64,000 bases of DNA, taken from assembly GCF_000007825.1 (NCBI RefSeq), contig NC_004722.1, forward strand, positions 1,466,501 through 1,530,500, read 5' to 3'. Within the stretch, counting starts at the first letter, position 1; every line of letters starts with the position of its first letter. The notes beneath the pieces were generated by a model. It did not search any database. It was not told the origin of the DNA and saw nothing but the letters and a program-made list of their open reading frames with translations. Origin of the DNA: Bacillus cereus ATCC 14579. GTDB taxonomy: Bacteria; Bacillota; Bacilli; Bacillales; Bacillaceae_G. A program made the translations under genes and the position numbers. Shown here piece after piece: positions 1 to 9,809 of the stretch.

Positions 1-2
1 GT

Positions 3-293
3 GTAGTAAAACCAGGTGGAAAAGTAATCTGTTTAGAAACATCTCAACCAACAATGATTGGTTTTCGACAAGGGTATATTTTATACTTTAAATATATCAT
101 GCCGTTATTTGGAAAGATGTTTGCGAAAAGTTATAAAGAATATTCATGGCTTCAAGAATCTGCTAGTACGTTCCCAGGGATGAAAGAATTGGCTCAAATG
201 TTTGAGCAAGCTGGACTTGAACGTGTGCAAGTGAAACCATTTACTTTTGGGGTAGCAGCAATGCATTTAGGAATTAAACCAGAATCAAAATAG
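3..293 (+). CDS. menG: Demethylmenaquinone methyltransferase, C-terminal part (cut by window edge)
   Basis: Last ~96 residues of the SAM-dependent C-methyltransferase that converts demethylmenaquinone to menaquinone, the quinone used by the qcr complex encoded further along. The reading frame is open from base 3, so the start lies upstream. The ending ([12 protein letters not shown]) is typical of MenG/UbiE, and an aromatic-rich stretch ([16 protein letters not shown]) precedes it. hepT follows after 31 bases, the usual hepS-menG-hepT arrangement of Bacillus. The identification is by C-terminal similarity and context only, because the SAM-binding motifs are outside the window. Confidence 0.85.
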
Positions 294-324
294 AAAAAAG
301 AAGTTTTAGGTTAAGGTGAACAAT

Positions 325-1287
325 ATGAAGTTACAACTTATGTACTCTTTTTTACGATCGGATATTAATGTGATAGAAAAAGAATTAAAAAAGACAGTCG
401 CTTCTGAACAGCCATTAGTAGAAGAGGCAGCATTACAGCTTATTGAAGCTGGTGGGAAACGAATTCGTCCTGTATTTGTGTTGCTTGCAGGGAAATTTGG
501 AGATTATAAGTTAGATGCGATTAAGCATGTTGCTGTTGCGTTAGAACTTATTCATATGGCTTCTCTTGTTCACGATGATGTTATTGATGCTGCATTTTTA
601 CGACGCGGCAGTGCGACTGTGAATGCGAAATGGGGAGATCGTATTGCGATGTATACAGGGGACTATCTGTTTGCTAAGTCTCTTGAATGTATAACCAATA
701 TCGAAATTCCAGAGGCACATCAAGCGTTATCACATACTATTTTAGAAGTCTGTAAAGGTGAAATTGAACAAATTAAAGATAAATACAATTATGACCAAAA
801 TTTAAGAACGTATTTAAGAAGAATAAAGCGAAAAACAGCATTATTAATTGCCGCGAGTTGTCAATTGGGAGCGATTGCTGCTGGTGCTAATCGTGATACG
901 GTAAATCGTCTATTTTGGTATGGGTATTTTGTAGGAATGTCTTATCAAATTATTGATGACATTTTAGACTTCGTTTCTACAGAAGAGAAACTTGGAAAAC
1001 CTGCTGGTGGGGATTTACTACAAGGGAATATTACACTTCCTGCTTTATATGCGATGGAAGATCCCGTACTTCGTCAGAAAATCACATCTGTACATGAAAA
1101 TTCAACAGCAAGTGAAATGCAAGAAATTATTGATGCTGTAAAAAATAGTACAGCAATTGATCAAGCATTTGCGTTTAGTGAACGTTATTTACATAAAGCT
1201 TTAGAAATAATAAAACCACTCCCACGTGGAAAAGCAAAGTACGCATTACAAAATGTTGCAAAGTATATTGGAAAACGAAAATTTTAA
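325..1287 (+). CDS. hepT: Heptaprenyl diphosphate synthase component II
   Basis: Catalytic subunit of heptaprenyl diphosphate synthase, which makes the C35 side chain of menaquinone-7 together with the small subunit HepS (not in the window). The 320-aa product has both aspartate-rich prenyltransferase motifs: DDVID at about residues 84-88, followed by LRRG, and DDILD at about 211-215. It also has the GGKRIRP motif that binds the allylic substrate. The ATG at 325 is preferred over an in-frame GTG at 316 because AAGGTG (313-318) sits 6 bases upstream of it. The C terminus AKYIGKRKF matches B. subtilis HepT. Confidence 0.93.
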   Translation: MKLQLMYSFLRSDINVIEKELKKTVASEQPLVEEAALQLIEAGGKRIRPVFVLLAGKFGDYKLDAIKHVAVALELIHMASLVHDDVIDAAFLRRGSATVNAKWGDRIAMYTGDYLFAKSLECITNIEIPEAHQALSHTILEVCKGEIEQIKDKYNYDQNLRTYLRRIKRKTALLIAASCQLGAIAAGANRDTVNRLFWYGYFVGMSYQIIDDILDFVSTEEKLGKPAGGDLLQGNITLPALYAMEDPVLRQKITSVHENSTASEMQEIIDAVKNSTAIDQAFAFSERYLHKALEIIKPLPRGKAKYALQNVAKYIGKRKF

Positions 1288-1330
1288 GGTTTATTCTAAA
1301 AAATAAAATAATCTCTCTATTTCAAAACTA

Positions 1331-1359
1331 TTGCACAATTGTGATAAGGGTGATAATAT
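1331..1359 (+). promoter_or_regulatory. Sigma-A-type promoter for ndk
   Basis: TTGCAC (1331-1336), a 17-base spacer and TAATAT (1354-1359) lie about 50 bases upstream of the ndk start. This suggests ndk has its own promoter in the gap after hepT. Sequence match only. Confidence 0.5.
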
Positions 1360-1411
1360 GTGTGTGGGGATATACAATTACATACATAATTCAGAAGTGG
1401 AGAGATTTTTT

Positions 1412-1858
1412 ATGGAAAAAACATTTCTAATGGTAAAACCAGACGGTGTACAACGTGCCTTCATTGGGGAAATTGTAGCTCGTTTTGAGAAAAAAGGCTT
1501 TCAATTAGTTGGTGCAAAATTAATGCAAGTCACTCCAGAAATTGCTGGACAACACTACGCTGAGCATAAGGAAAAACCTTTCTTTGGTGAGTTAGTAGAC
1601 TTTATTACATCTGGACCTGTATTCGCAATGGTATGGCAAGGTGAAGGTGTAGTAGATACAGCTCGTAACATGATGGGGAAAACAAGACCACATGAAGCAG
1701 CTCCTGGAACAATTCGTGGAGATTTCGGTGTAACTGTTGCGAAAAACATTATCCATGGTTCTGATTCTTTAGAAAGCGCAGAGCGCGAGATTGCTATTTT
1801 CTTTAAAGAAGAAGAATTAGTTGACTACTCAAAATTAATGAATGAATGGATTTACTAA
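1412..1858 (+). CDS. ndk: Nucleoside diphosphate kinase
   Basis: Transfers the gamma phosphate from ATP to nucleoside diphosphates through a phosphohistidine intermediate. The 148-aa length is normal for the family. The protein opens with MEKTFLMVKPDGVQR. The active-site histidine is His115 in NIIHGSDSLESAEREI, the family signature. The ATG at 1412 was chosen because all upstream codons in the frame fall outside the conserved fold and GGAGAG precedes it. The gene has its own promoter-like sequence and is followed by a strong terminator, so it is probably monocistronic. In B. subtilis cheR lies between ndk and aroF; it is absent here. Confidence 0.96.
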   Translation: MEKTFLMVKPDGVQRAFIGEIVARFEKKGFQLVGAKLMQVTPEIAGQHYAEHKEKPFFGELVDFITSGPVFAMVWQGEGVVDTARNMMGKTRPHEAAPGTIRGDFGVTVAKNIIHGSDSLESAEREIAIFFKEEELVDYSKLMNEWIY

Positions 1859-1904
1859 TTATTTTGAAATAATTTGTAAACGCTTTAATCACTGTGATAA
1901 TAGT

Positions 1905-1948
1905 AAAAAGTGCAAGGAGAATAGGGGTATTCTTCTTGCACTTTTTTT
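1905..1948 (+). terminator. Terminator after ndk
   Basis: Inverted repeat AAAAGTGCAAG(GAGAAT)...(ATTCTT)CTTGCACTTTT followed by a T run. Confidence 0.85.
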
Positions 1949-2122
1949 ATTTTCAGTTAGTTACGAAGTTTGAACTGTTATGATATGTTGATATTTAAAT
2001 TAGGACTATCGGAAATATAGAATAAGAAAATGGTCGATTTATGATATAATTTCTTTAATATTTTTAGAATGATAAAAGTTAATATAGTGAGATAAATACA
2101 TATACGAAAAGAGGAATAACGT

Positions 2123-3295
2123 ATGCGATATATTACAGCTGGTGAATCTCATGGTCCACAACTTACAACGATTATAGAAGGTGTTCCGGCAGGATTGTCT
2201 TTAGTAGCAGATGATATAAACGAAGAGTTAGCTAGAAGGCAAAAGGGATATGGGCGCGGTAGACGCATGCAAATTGAAACGGATCAAGTGCAAATTTTAA
2301 GTGGTGTTAGACATGGAGAAACATTAGGTTCTCCTATTGCACTTGTTGTTGAAAATCGTGATTTTGCACACTGGACAAAAATTATGGGGGCGGAGCCTTT
2401 AACTGAGCAAGAAGAAAAAGAGATGAAAAGGAAAGTGACAAAACCAAGGCCTGGGCATGCTGATTTAAATGGTGCGATTAAATATGGTCATAGAGATATG
2501 AGGAATGTACTGGAACGTTCGTCAGCGCGCGAAACGACGGTGCGTGTTGCTGCTGGTGCGGTTGCTAAAAAGGTGTTAGCAGAACTTGGTATTAAAGTAG
2601 CGGGCCATGTAATTGAAATTGGCGGTGTACAAGCTAAGGAGATTACGTATAGTTCAATTGAAGAATTAAAGAGTATTACCGAAGCATCTCCTGTACGTTG
2701 CTTAGATGACGAAGCTGGTAACCAAATGATGAAAGCGATTGATGATGCGAAAGCAAATGGTGATTCAATTGGTGGAATCGTTGAAGTAATTGTGGAAGGG
2801 ATGCCAATTGGAGTAGGTAGCTACGTGCATTATGATCGAAAACTGGATGCGAAATTAGCAGCTGCAATTATGAGTATTAATGCTTTTAAAGGTGTCGAGA
2901 TTGGAATTGGTTTTGAAGCAGCGCATAGACCAGGAAGTGAAGTTCATGATGAAATTCTGTGGAATGAGGAGCATGGATATACACGAAGAACAAATAATGC
3001 AGGTGGATTAGAAGGCGGTATGACGACTGGAATGCCAATTGTTGTGCGCGGTGTGATGAAACCGATACCTACACTTTATAAACCTCTTCAAAGTGTAGAT
3101 ATTGATACGAAAGAGCCTTTTACAGCGAGCATTGAACGTTCAGATAGTTGTGCAGTGCCAGCAGCTAGTGTCGTTGCAGAAGCGGTTGTGGCTTGGGAAT
3201 TAGCGACAGCTTTAATAGAACAATTCGGATTAGATCGTATGGAACTAATTCGTGAAAATATTGAGAAACATAATGAATATGCGAGGGGATTTTAA
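2123..3295 (+). CDS. aroC: Chorismate synthase
   Basis: Catalyses the last shikimate-pathway step, 5-enolpyruvylshikimate-3-phosphate to chorismate, using reduced FMN. The 390-aa product shows the family signatures: GESHGP near the N terminus, RRQKGYGRGRRM (about residues 38-49), and the GHADLNG...RDMRNVLERSSARETT block that contributes to FMN binding. It is called aroF in B. subtilis nomenclature. The start has GAGGAAT 7 bases upstream. The stop TAA shares its last A with the ATG of aroB, so the two are translationally coupled. Confidence 0.96.
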   Translation: MRYITAGESHGPQLTTIIEGVPAGLSLVADDINEELARRQKGYGRGRRMQIETDQVQILSGVRHGETLGSPIALVVENRDFAHWTKIMGAEPLTEQEEKEMKRKVTKPRPGHADLNGAIKYGHRDMRNVLERSSARETTVRVAAGAVAKKVLAELGIKVAGHVIEIGGVQAKEITYSSIEELKSITEASPVRCLDDEAGNQMMKAIDDAKANGDSIGGIVEVIVEGMPIGVGSYVHYDRKLDAKLAAAIMSINAFKGVEIGIGFEAAHRPGSEVHDEILWNEEHGYTRRTNNAGGLEGGMTTGMPIVVRGVMKPIPTLYKPLQSVDIDTKEPFTASIERSDSCAVPAASVVAEAVVAWELATALIEQFGLDRMELIRENIEKHNEYARGF

Positions 3296-4380
3296 TGGGA
3301 AACATACATATTCAAACGAAATCAAAAGAATATGATGTACATGTTGGTAAAGAAGTGTTGTCAAACTTAACAACGATCGTTCAAAATATGCAGCCAGCGG
3401 TATCTAACGTAATGATTATTTCAGATGAAGCTGTTGCATCACTACATTTACAGACAGTTATCGATGCATTACAAGTAGAGCAGCACGTGTTTTCGTTTGT
3501 TGTACCAAGTGGCGAAAAAGAGAAGTCTTTCGAAAATTTCTATGCGGCTCATACGTCAGCTCTTGAAAATAAATTAGATAGAAATTCTTTAATTCTTGCA
3601 CTTGGAGGCGGAATGATTGGAGATTTAGCTGGTTTTGTTGCTGCATCGTTTATGCGTGGTATTCGCTTTGTGCAGGTTCCGACAACTTTATTAGCGCACG
3701 ATAGCGCAGTGGGTGGGAAAGTAGCGATTAACCATCCGTTAGGTAAAAATATGATTGGTGCATTCCATCAGCCAGAAGCAGTTGTATATCATACACCGTT
3801 TTTACAGTCTCTTCCTGAAAAAGAGTGGCGTTCAGGTTATGCAGAGGTGATAAAGCATGCTCTTATCGGTGATGTGGAGCTATACCATTGGTTAAAAGAA
3901 GAAGTGCAAACATTAGCGGATCTTCATGATGAGAAGTTAATCCATATATTAACGAAGGCGATTCCTGTAAAGGCAAATGTTGTGTCACAAGATGAAACAG
4001 AGAAGGGTGTACGTGCTCATTTGAATTTTGGACATACGTTAGGACATGCTCTTGAAAAAGAGCTAGGGTATGGAAATATTACTCACGGTGACGGTGTAGC
4101 GGTTGGAATGTTATTCGCCATATTTTTAAGTGAGCAAGTGTACAAGGTTGATCTTGCTTATGAAGATATGAAGCAGTGGTTCTTGAAATACGGCTATCCA
4201 AAAATGCCAGGAGATTTGAATGTAGAGCGCATCGTTCAATTGATGAAACAAGATAAGAAAGCAAATGCAGGAGCAATTCATATGGTGCTTATGCAGGAAT
4301 ATGGGGTAGTGAATGTCGTATCTATTTCAGATGAGACTGTTCATATTGCGTTAGAGGCATTTCAAAAAGATATGGTTTAA
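3295..4380 (+). CDS. aroB: 3-Dehydroquinate synthase
   Basis: Second enzyme of the shikimate pathway; NAD-dependent conversion of DAHP to 3-dehydroquinate. The 361-aa protein contains the nucleotide-binding GGGMIGDLAGFVAA and the PTTLLAHDSAVGGK loop. The metal ligands lie in GYAEVIKHALI (Glu), LNFGHTLGHALE (His) and THGDGVAVGM (His). It overlaps the aroC stop by one base. In B. subtilis aroH follows; here only a 132-base gap separates aroB from hisC. Confidence 0.96.
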   Translation: MGNIHIQTKSKEYDVHVGKEVLSNLTTIVQNMQPAVSNVMIISDEAVASLHLQTVIDALQVEQHVFSFVVPSGEKEKSFENFYAAHTSALENKLDRNSLILALGGGMIGDLAGFVAASFMRGIRFVQVPTTLLAHDSAVGGKVAINHPLGKNMIGAFHQPEAVVYHTPFLQSLPEKEWRSGYAEVIKHALIGDVELYHWLKEEVQTLADLHDEKLIHILTKAIPVKANVVSQDETEKGVRAHLNFGHTLGHALEKELGYGNITHGDGVAVGMLFAIFLSEQVYKVDLAYEDMKQWFLKYGYPKMPGDLNVERIVQLMKQDKKANAGAIHMVLMQEYGVVNVVSISDETVHIALEAFQKDMV

Positions 4381-4433
4381 AATGATAGCGAAGTGCTGTG
4401 AAGTGCTCATTTAGAGGTATTCTCGTAATAGTG

Positions 4434-4473
4434 ACGGTTATGACAAAAGATTACAGTAAGGGGCTATAACCGT
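4434..4473 (+). other. Inverted repeat between aroB and hisC
   Basis: ACGGTTAT and ATAACCGT are separated by 24 bases in the aroB-hisC gap. No T run follows, so it is not a normal intrinsic terminator. It could be an mRNA processing or stability hairpin or an operator. Function unknown. Confidence 0.3.
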
Positions 4474-4512
4474 ATTGTAATCAAATTGAATGAAATGACT
4501 GGGGGAAGAAAA

Positions 4513-5625
4513 ATGAGAGTGAAAGAGCAATTGTTAACTTTGAGAGCGTATGTGCCTGGGAAAAACATTGAAGAAGTAAAACGAGAATATGGTTTATCAA
4601 AAATTGTGAAATTAGCATCCAACGAAAATCCATTCGGTTGCTCAGCACGTGTGACAGAAGCATTAACTTCTTTAGCGAGCCAATATGCCCTTTATCCAGA
4701 TGGATATGCCTTTGAACTTCGGACAAAAATAGCGGAACATTTAGGTGTAAAAGCAGAACAACTACTATTTGGTAGTGGATTAGATGAAGTCATTCAAATG
4801 ATTAGCCGAGCGTTACTACATGAAGGAACAAACGTTGTAATGGCGAATCCTACGTTTTCACAATATCACCACCATGCTGTTATTGAAGGAGCAGAAGTTC
4901 GTGAAGTATCACTTAAAGATGGTATTCACGATTTAGATGCAATGCTAGAGCAAGTAGATGAGAAAACGAAAATTGTATGGATTTGTAATCCGAATAATCC
5001 AACAGGTACATATGTTGAGAAACAAAAATTACTTTCATTTTTAGAATCAGTTCCTAAGTCGGCTCTCGTTATTATGGACGAAGCATATTATGAATACGCG
5101 GAAGCAGAAGACTATCCGCAAACATTACCACTTCTTGAAAAGTATGAAAATCTTATGGTTTTACGCACGTTTTCAAAAGCATATGGTTTAGCTGCTTTTC
5201 GTATCGGATATGCGATTGGGGATGCGAAGTTAATCGGACAGCTAGAAGTAGCTAGGTTACCATTCAATACATCAACTGTAGCCCAATCTGTAGCACTCGC
5301 TGCATTAGAAGATCAAGCTTTTTTACAAGATTGTGTGCAAAAGAATGCTGAAGGTTTAAATCAGTATTATGCATTTTGTAAAGAATATAACGTATTCTAT
5401 TATCCATCTCAAACAAATTTCATTTTCTTAAAACTCGGTATACCAGGTAATGAAGCTTTCGAACGATTAATGAAAAAAGGATATATCGTTCGTTCTGGTG
5501 CTGCATTTGGTATCGATGATGGTATTCGTATTACTGTCGGTTTGAAGGAAGAAAATGATGAAATTATAGAGTTACTGAAAGAGCTTGTAAATGAGCAAGT
5601 ACAGAAAGAAGAAACATATTCTTAA
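4513..5625 (+). CDS. hisC: Histidinol-phosphate aminotransferase
   Basis: PLP-dependent class I/II aminotransferase acting in histidine synthesis. In Bacillus it also serves tyrosine and phenylalanine synthesis, which fits its position behind aroC-aroB. The 370-aa product carries SNENPFG near the N terminus, NPNNPTG (about residues 159-165) and the Schiff-base lysine Lys222 in FSKAYGLAAFRIGYA. The ATG at 4513 is chosen over the in-frame ATG at 4486 because GGGGGAAG lies 5 bases upstream. A terminator follows. B. cereus group genomes usually carry a second hisC in the his operon, so this is probably the aromatic paralogue (inference). Confidence 0.93.
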   Translation: MRVKEQLLTLRAYVPGKNIEEVKREYGLSKIVKLASNENPFGCSARVTEALTSLASQYALYPDGYAFELRTKIAEHLGVKAEQLLFGSGLDEVIQMISRALLHEGTNVVMANPTFSQYHHHAVIEGAEVREVSLKDGIHDLDAMLEQVDEKTKIVWICNPNNPTGTYVEKQKLLSFLESVPKSALVIMDEAYYEYAEAEDYPQTLPLLEKYENLMVLRTFSKAYGLAAFRIGYAIGDAKLIGQLEVARLPFNTSTVAQSVALAALEDQAFLQDCVQKNAEGLNQYYAFCKEYNVFYYPSQTNFIFLKLGIPGNEAFERLMKKGYIVRSGAAFGIDDGIRITVGLKEENDEIIELLKELVNEQVQKEETYS

Positions 5626-5634
5626 GAGATTGTG

Positions 5635-5662
5635 AAGGCTCCTATTATAGGAGCCTTTTTTA
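5635..5662 (+). terminator. Terminator after hisC
   Basis: AAGGCTCC-TATTATA-GGAGCCTTTTTT, a compact stem with T run. Confidence 0.9.
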
Positions 5663-5751
5663 TCGCATTCAAAATAAAGGTTGAAGACTGCTAATTAAGT
5701 TATTCTGTAAACCACGGTTTGTATGGCTTGATAATTAGTGAGAGAAGTTAT

Positions 5752-5781
5752 TTGCACGGTCATAAAAGAAAGCGGTACAAT
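5752..5781 (+). promoter_or_regulatory. Sigma-A-type promoter for ypiA
   Basis: TTGCAC (5752-5757), an 18-base spacer and TACAAT (5776-5781). The start codon of ypiA is ~170 bases downstream, leaving a long leader that includes an imperfect hairpin (AAGGT...ACCTT, about 5795-5821). Confidence 0.5.
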
Positions 5782-5952
5782 AGAAGATGATGATAAGGTA
5801 TCGGTGTCATATCCGAACCTTTTGAACAATTAACTACTCTGTAGGAAGAAGTATAAGAAGAAGCATGCTCATTCTAAAGGTTGCGTTCTAACAGTGAGTT
5901 GCTTATGATAAATGAACAGAAAAGATATTTTTTAGAATTAAAGGAGACGTTT

Positions 5953-7215
5953 ATGCAAAAGTTTGAACAAGCTGTTTCATATATTGAAAATGGTGAAGCA
6001 GAAAAAGGATTACAATTATTAAAAGAACAATTAAAAATTGCGAATGATGAAGAGAAGTATGATATCGCTCGTTACTATCATACACTTGGATTTACAGATG
6101 AGGCATTAGCAATTACTGAAGACTTACGTTTACTGTATCCAGAAGAAAGTGAATTCACTGTATTTTTAGCAGAATTATATATTGATCTAGATAAAGAAGA
6201 TGAAGCGATTGAAGTGCTTCATGATATTCCAGAAAATGACGATTTATATGTTCAATCGTTATTACTTGTTGCAGATTTATTCCAAATGCAAGGTTTTGAT
6301 GATGTAGCGGAGCAAAAACTATTAAAGGCGAAAGAAATGATGCCTGATGAACCTGTTATTACGTTTGGGTTAGCAGAATTATATAGTAGTAAAGGTGAAG
6401 AACAAAAGGCAATTACTTATTATGAATCGCTATTAGCGGAACATAAAGTAATGGGTGGTGTTGTGATCGCACTTCGCCTCGCAGAAACGTTAAGCGCGAT
6501 CGGAAACTGGGAAGAAGCGATTTCTTATTATGAAGCAGGCCTAGAGGAACAAAAAGATATTCACTCATTATTTGGATATGCCTTCACATTATACCAAGGT
6601 GAAGAATATCAGAGAGCAATTGGTGCTTGGCAAGAACTAAAAGAATTAGACCCTGAGTACGCATCACTGTACATGTATTTAGCGAAAAGCTATGAAAAAG
6701 AAGGAATGCTTCAAGAAAGCTATGAAACGCTTCATGAAGGAATTAAAGTAGATGAGCTTTCAGTTCCATTTTATGTAGAGTTAGCGAACATTGCGGCGAA
6801 ATTAGGAAAAATAGTAGAAGCAGAGGAAGTTCTTCAAAAAGCGCTTGAGTTAGATCCAGGGCATTTAGGTGCAACATTAAAATATGCATATATCTTAAAA
6901 GAACAAGAAAAGTACGAAGAGTTAATTGCAATTGTAGAGCGTGCTATTGATAGTGGAGAACCAGATACACAACTACTTTGGGATCTTGCGTATGCAAAAA
7001 AACAATTAGAAATGTATTCGGATGCATTAAAACACTATGAAAGTGCATATACTTCTTTTAAGAATCATCCAGACTTCTTAGAAGAGTACGGTTATTTCTT
7101 ATTGGAAGAAGGAAAACGAAAAGAGGCGAAAGAAGTATTTACCCAGTTATTACAACTAGACCCGACACAAATTCATATTGAAGAGTTGTTATATAATTTA
7201 GAGGATTTTTCATAA
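5953..7215 (+). CDS. ypiA: Tetratricopeptide-repeat protein YpiA
   Basis: A 420-aa cytoplasmic TPR protein. Successive ~34-residue helix-turn-helix repeats run almost the full length, for example the units starting near PDEPVITFGLAELY, VELANIAAKLGK and EYGYFLLEEGKR. There is no signal peptide or membrane segment. TPR arrays bind protein partners, and a specific partner cannot be read from sequence. The ATG at 5953 is chosen over the in-frame TTG at 5881 because AAAGGAG lies 7-8 bases upstream. The order ypiA-ypiB-ypiF-qcrABC is conserved in Bacillus. Confidence 0.88.
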   Translation: MQKFEQAVSYIENGEAEKGLQLLKEQLKIANDEEKYDIARYYHTLGFTDEALAITEDLRLLYPEESEFTVFLAELYIDLDKEDEAIEVLHDIPENDDLYVQSLLLVADLFQMQGFDDVAEQKLLKAKEMMPDEPVITFGLAELYSSKGEEQKAITYYESLLAEHKVMGGVVIALRLAETLSAIGNWEEAISYYEAGLEEQKDIHSLFGYAFTLYQGEEYQRAIGAWQELKELDPEYASLYMYLAKSYEKEGMLQESYETLHEGIKVDELSVPFYVELANIAAKLGKIVEAEEVLQKALELDPGHLGATLKYAYILKEQEKYEELIAIVERAIDSGEPDTQLLWDLAYAKKQLEMYSDALKHYESAYTSFKNHPDFLEEYGYFLLEEGKRKEAKEVFTQLLQLDPTQIHIEELLYNLEDFS

Positions 7216-7228
7216 GTTGGAAGGAAAC

Positions 7229-7825
<597 letters not shown>

Positions 7826-7873
7826 AATTTATTTGGATTAATAAATTTTTACAAATTTCAGACTTTCATCAAG

Positions 7874-7908
7874 AAAAACTACCTATATTGGGTAGTTTTT
7901 CTTTTTTT
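7874..7908 (+). terminator. Terminator after ypiB
   Basis: AAAAACTACC-TATATT-GGGTAGTTTTTC followed by a T run. Confidence 0.9.
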
Positions 7909-7979
7909 ACCTCTTTTAGTATGGTTTAATATATATAAAGTGAAAGTTCTGTCATTTGTAAGTGAAGGAGGGAAGGAAT

Positions 7980-8438
7980 TTGAAGTGGATTGTAAAAGAT
8001 GTGGAACAGTTTGAGCAAGCAAGAGAGTATGTTGATACAGGAGTAATACCGCTGTTATCAATTTCGGCAGCAAAAGAAATGAAAATGGTTGTAGAACAAG
8101 GTGAATTTATCGAATTGTTGAGCACGGAATTGGAAAGAGAGTATAAGGGAAGAGTGCTTTTACTGCCTGCGTTTACGTATTTGGTAGAAAGTCAAAAGAA
8201 TGAAAAAGGTCGTTTGCAAGAATGGACAAATCATTTACGAAGTGAAGGTTTTAAGCATATTGCTTATGTTACAAGTGATTTTTCATGGAAAGAGGATATG
8301 CAAGAGTTACAGGGAGATTTGTTTTGGTTTCCTTCATTAGCATTAGAACAATTTAGTGATCAAGCAAAAAGAGAAGTTATTCATGCACATATAAAAAATA
8401 TAATGGTGATGTTGGAAGAGAAATGGGGAAACTCATAA
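7980..8438 (+). CDS. ypiF: DUF2487-family protein YpiF
   Basis: A 152-aa protein of unknown function located directly upstream of qcrA, as in B. subtilis. It opens MKWIVKDVEQFEQAREYVDT. The start is probably TTG at 7980, with AAGGAGGG about 7 bases upstream. A GTG at 7962 in the same frame overlaps that Shine-Dalgarno sequence and is unlikely. No signal peptide, membrane segment or catalytic motif is evident. Confidence 0.82.
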   Translation: MKWIVKDVEQFEQAREYVDTGVIPLLSISAAKEMKMVVEQGEFIELLSTELEREYKGRVLLLPAFTYLVESQKNEKGRLQEWTNHLRSEGFKHIAYVTSDFSWKEDMQELQGDLFWFPSLALEQFSDQAKREVIHAHIKNIMVMLEEKWGNS

Positions 8439-8475
8439 TAAACAGAAAGTTCTTATTATTATGAGTAGTATGATA

Positions 8476-8504
8476 TTGACCTGTGCATGAGCGTATTATA
8501 TCAT
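8476..8504 (+). promoter_or_regulatory. Candidate promoter of qcrABC
   Basis: TTGACC (8476-8481), a 17-base spacer and TATCAT (8499-8504), 75 bases ahead of qcrA. Sequence match only. In B. subtilis this operon responds to the growth phase and to respiratory regulators. Confidence 0.45.
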
Positions 8505-8578
8505 GATAGTGTCCTAGTTTTTATTTTTTATATAATTTATCACGAGGGGACAATTTCTGATAGAGGGGGGAAATTTTC

Positions 8579-9091
8579 GTGAGCGAGAAAGAACATCGCG
8601 TGTCAAGAAGACAATTTTTAAATTACACACTCACAGGGGTAGGAGGCTTTATGGCTGCCGGTATTTTAATGCCGATGACGCGATTTGCGCTTGATCCGGT
8701 GTTAAGAAAAGAAGCGGGAACGGATATGGTTGCTGTTGCGCAAGTAAAGGATATTACAACAGAGCCGAAGCGTTTCGATTTTAAAGTGAAGCAGGTTGAT
8801 GGTTGGTACAAGTCTGAAGAACCAAAATCAGCTTGGGTTCATAAAGATGAAAGCGGAGACATTGTTGCGTTCTCTCCAGTATGTAAACATTTAGGATGTA
8901 CAGTTAACTGGAATTCGGACAAAGCACATCCGAATCAATTCTTTTGCCCATGTCACGGGGGTCGTTATACAAAAGATGGGATTAACATTAAAGGTACGCC
9001 ACCCCTTGCTCCGCTTGATGTGTACGAGTCTAAAGTGAAAGATGGAACGCTGTATCTAGGAAAAGCGAAGCCAAGAGGGGGTGCAAAGTAG
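8579..9091 (+). CDS. qcrA: Menaquinol:cytochrome c reductase, Rieske iron-sulfur subunit
   Basis: Electron-transfer subunit of the bc-type complex that oxidises menaquinol. The 170-aa protein has an N-terminal SRRQFLN twin-arginine-like motif and one membrane anchor (about residues 17-35). The C-terminal Rieske fold has box I CKHLGC (Cys102, His104, Cys107) and box II CPCHGG (Cys123, Cys125, His126). Cys102, His104, Cys123 and His126 should ligate the 2Fe-2S cluster. The start is GTG at 8579 with a strong AGAGGGGGG ahead. The stop abuts the ATG of qcrB. Confidence 0.96.
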   Translation: MSEKEHRVSRRQFLNYTLTGVGGFMAAGILMPMTRFALDPVLRKEAGTDMVAVAQVKDITTEPKRFDFKVKQVDGWYKSEEPKSAWVHKDESGDIVAFSPVCKHLGCTVNWNSDKAHPNQFFCPCHGGRYTKDGINIKGTPPLAPLDVYESKVKDGTLYLGKAKPRGGAK

Positions 9092-9766
9092 ATGTTAAAT
9101 AAAATTTATGATTGGGTGGATGAAAGATTAGATATTACACCAATATGGCGTGATATCGCTGATCATGAAGTACCTGAACATGTAAACCCGGCACATCACT
9201 TTTCTGCATTCGTCTATTGCTTTGGAGGACTTACCTTTTTCGTTACTGTAATTCAAATTTTATCTGGAATGTTTTTGACGATGTATTATGTGCCTGATAT
9301 TAAAAATGCTTGGGAATCAGTTTACTATTTACAAAATGAAGTTGCTTATGGGCAAATTGTTCGTGGTATGCACCACTGGGGTGCTAGTCTCGTAATTGTA
9401 ATGATGTTTTTACATACACTCAGAGTTTTCTTCCAAGGTGCGTATAAAAAGCCCCGTGAGTTAAACTGGATTGTTGGTGTTCTTATTTTCTTTGTTATGT
9501 TAGGTCTTGGTTTTACCGGATATTTATTACCGTGGGATATGAAAGCTTTATTTGCTACAAAAGTAGGGATTCAAATTGCAGAGCAAACACCGCTCATTGG
9601 TCCTTATATTAAAACATTACTCGCTGGTCATTCCGAAATTGTTGGCGCTCAAACATTAACTCGCTTCTTTGCTATTCACGTCTTCTTCTTACCAGCAGCA
9701 CTTCTAGGTTTAATGGCCTTCCACTTCATCATGATTCGCAAACAAGGTATTTCCGGTCCACTATAA
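9092..9766 (+). CDS. qcrB: Menaquinol:cytochrome c reductase, cytochrome b subunit
   Basis: The 224-aa, four-helix cytochrome b6-type subunit that binds two b hemes. Heme-ligand histidines are expected in HHWGASLVIVMMFLHTLR and in the C-terminal helices AIHVFF and AFHFIM. Cys43 (AFVYCFGG) matches the cysteine that binds an extra covalent heme in Bacillus and b6f proteins. The length equals that of split cytochrome b6; the remaining helices are supplied by QcrC. Translation starts directly after the qcrA stop. Confidence 0.95.
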   Translation: MLNKIYDWVDERLDITPIWRDIADHEVPEHVNPAHHFSAFVYCFGGLTFFVTVIQILSGMFLTMYYVPDIKNAWESVYYLQNEVAYGQIVRGMHHWGASLVIVMMFLHTLRVFFQGAYKKPRELNWIVGVLIFFVMLGLGFTGYLLPWDMKALFATKVGIQIAEQTPLIGPYIKTLLAGHSEIVGAQTLTRFFAIHVFFLPAALLGLMAFHFIMIRKQGISGPL

Positions 9767-9809
9767 GAGATTGCTAAATTAAAGGGGAAAGAACTAAAGG
9801 AGGGAGATT

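Noticed and set aside
4381..4512. A remnant of aroH between aroB and hisC
   Set aside because: The 132-base gap has no similarity I can see to chorismate mutase; only an inverted repeat is present.
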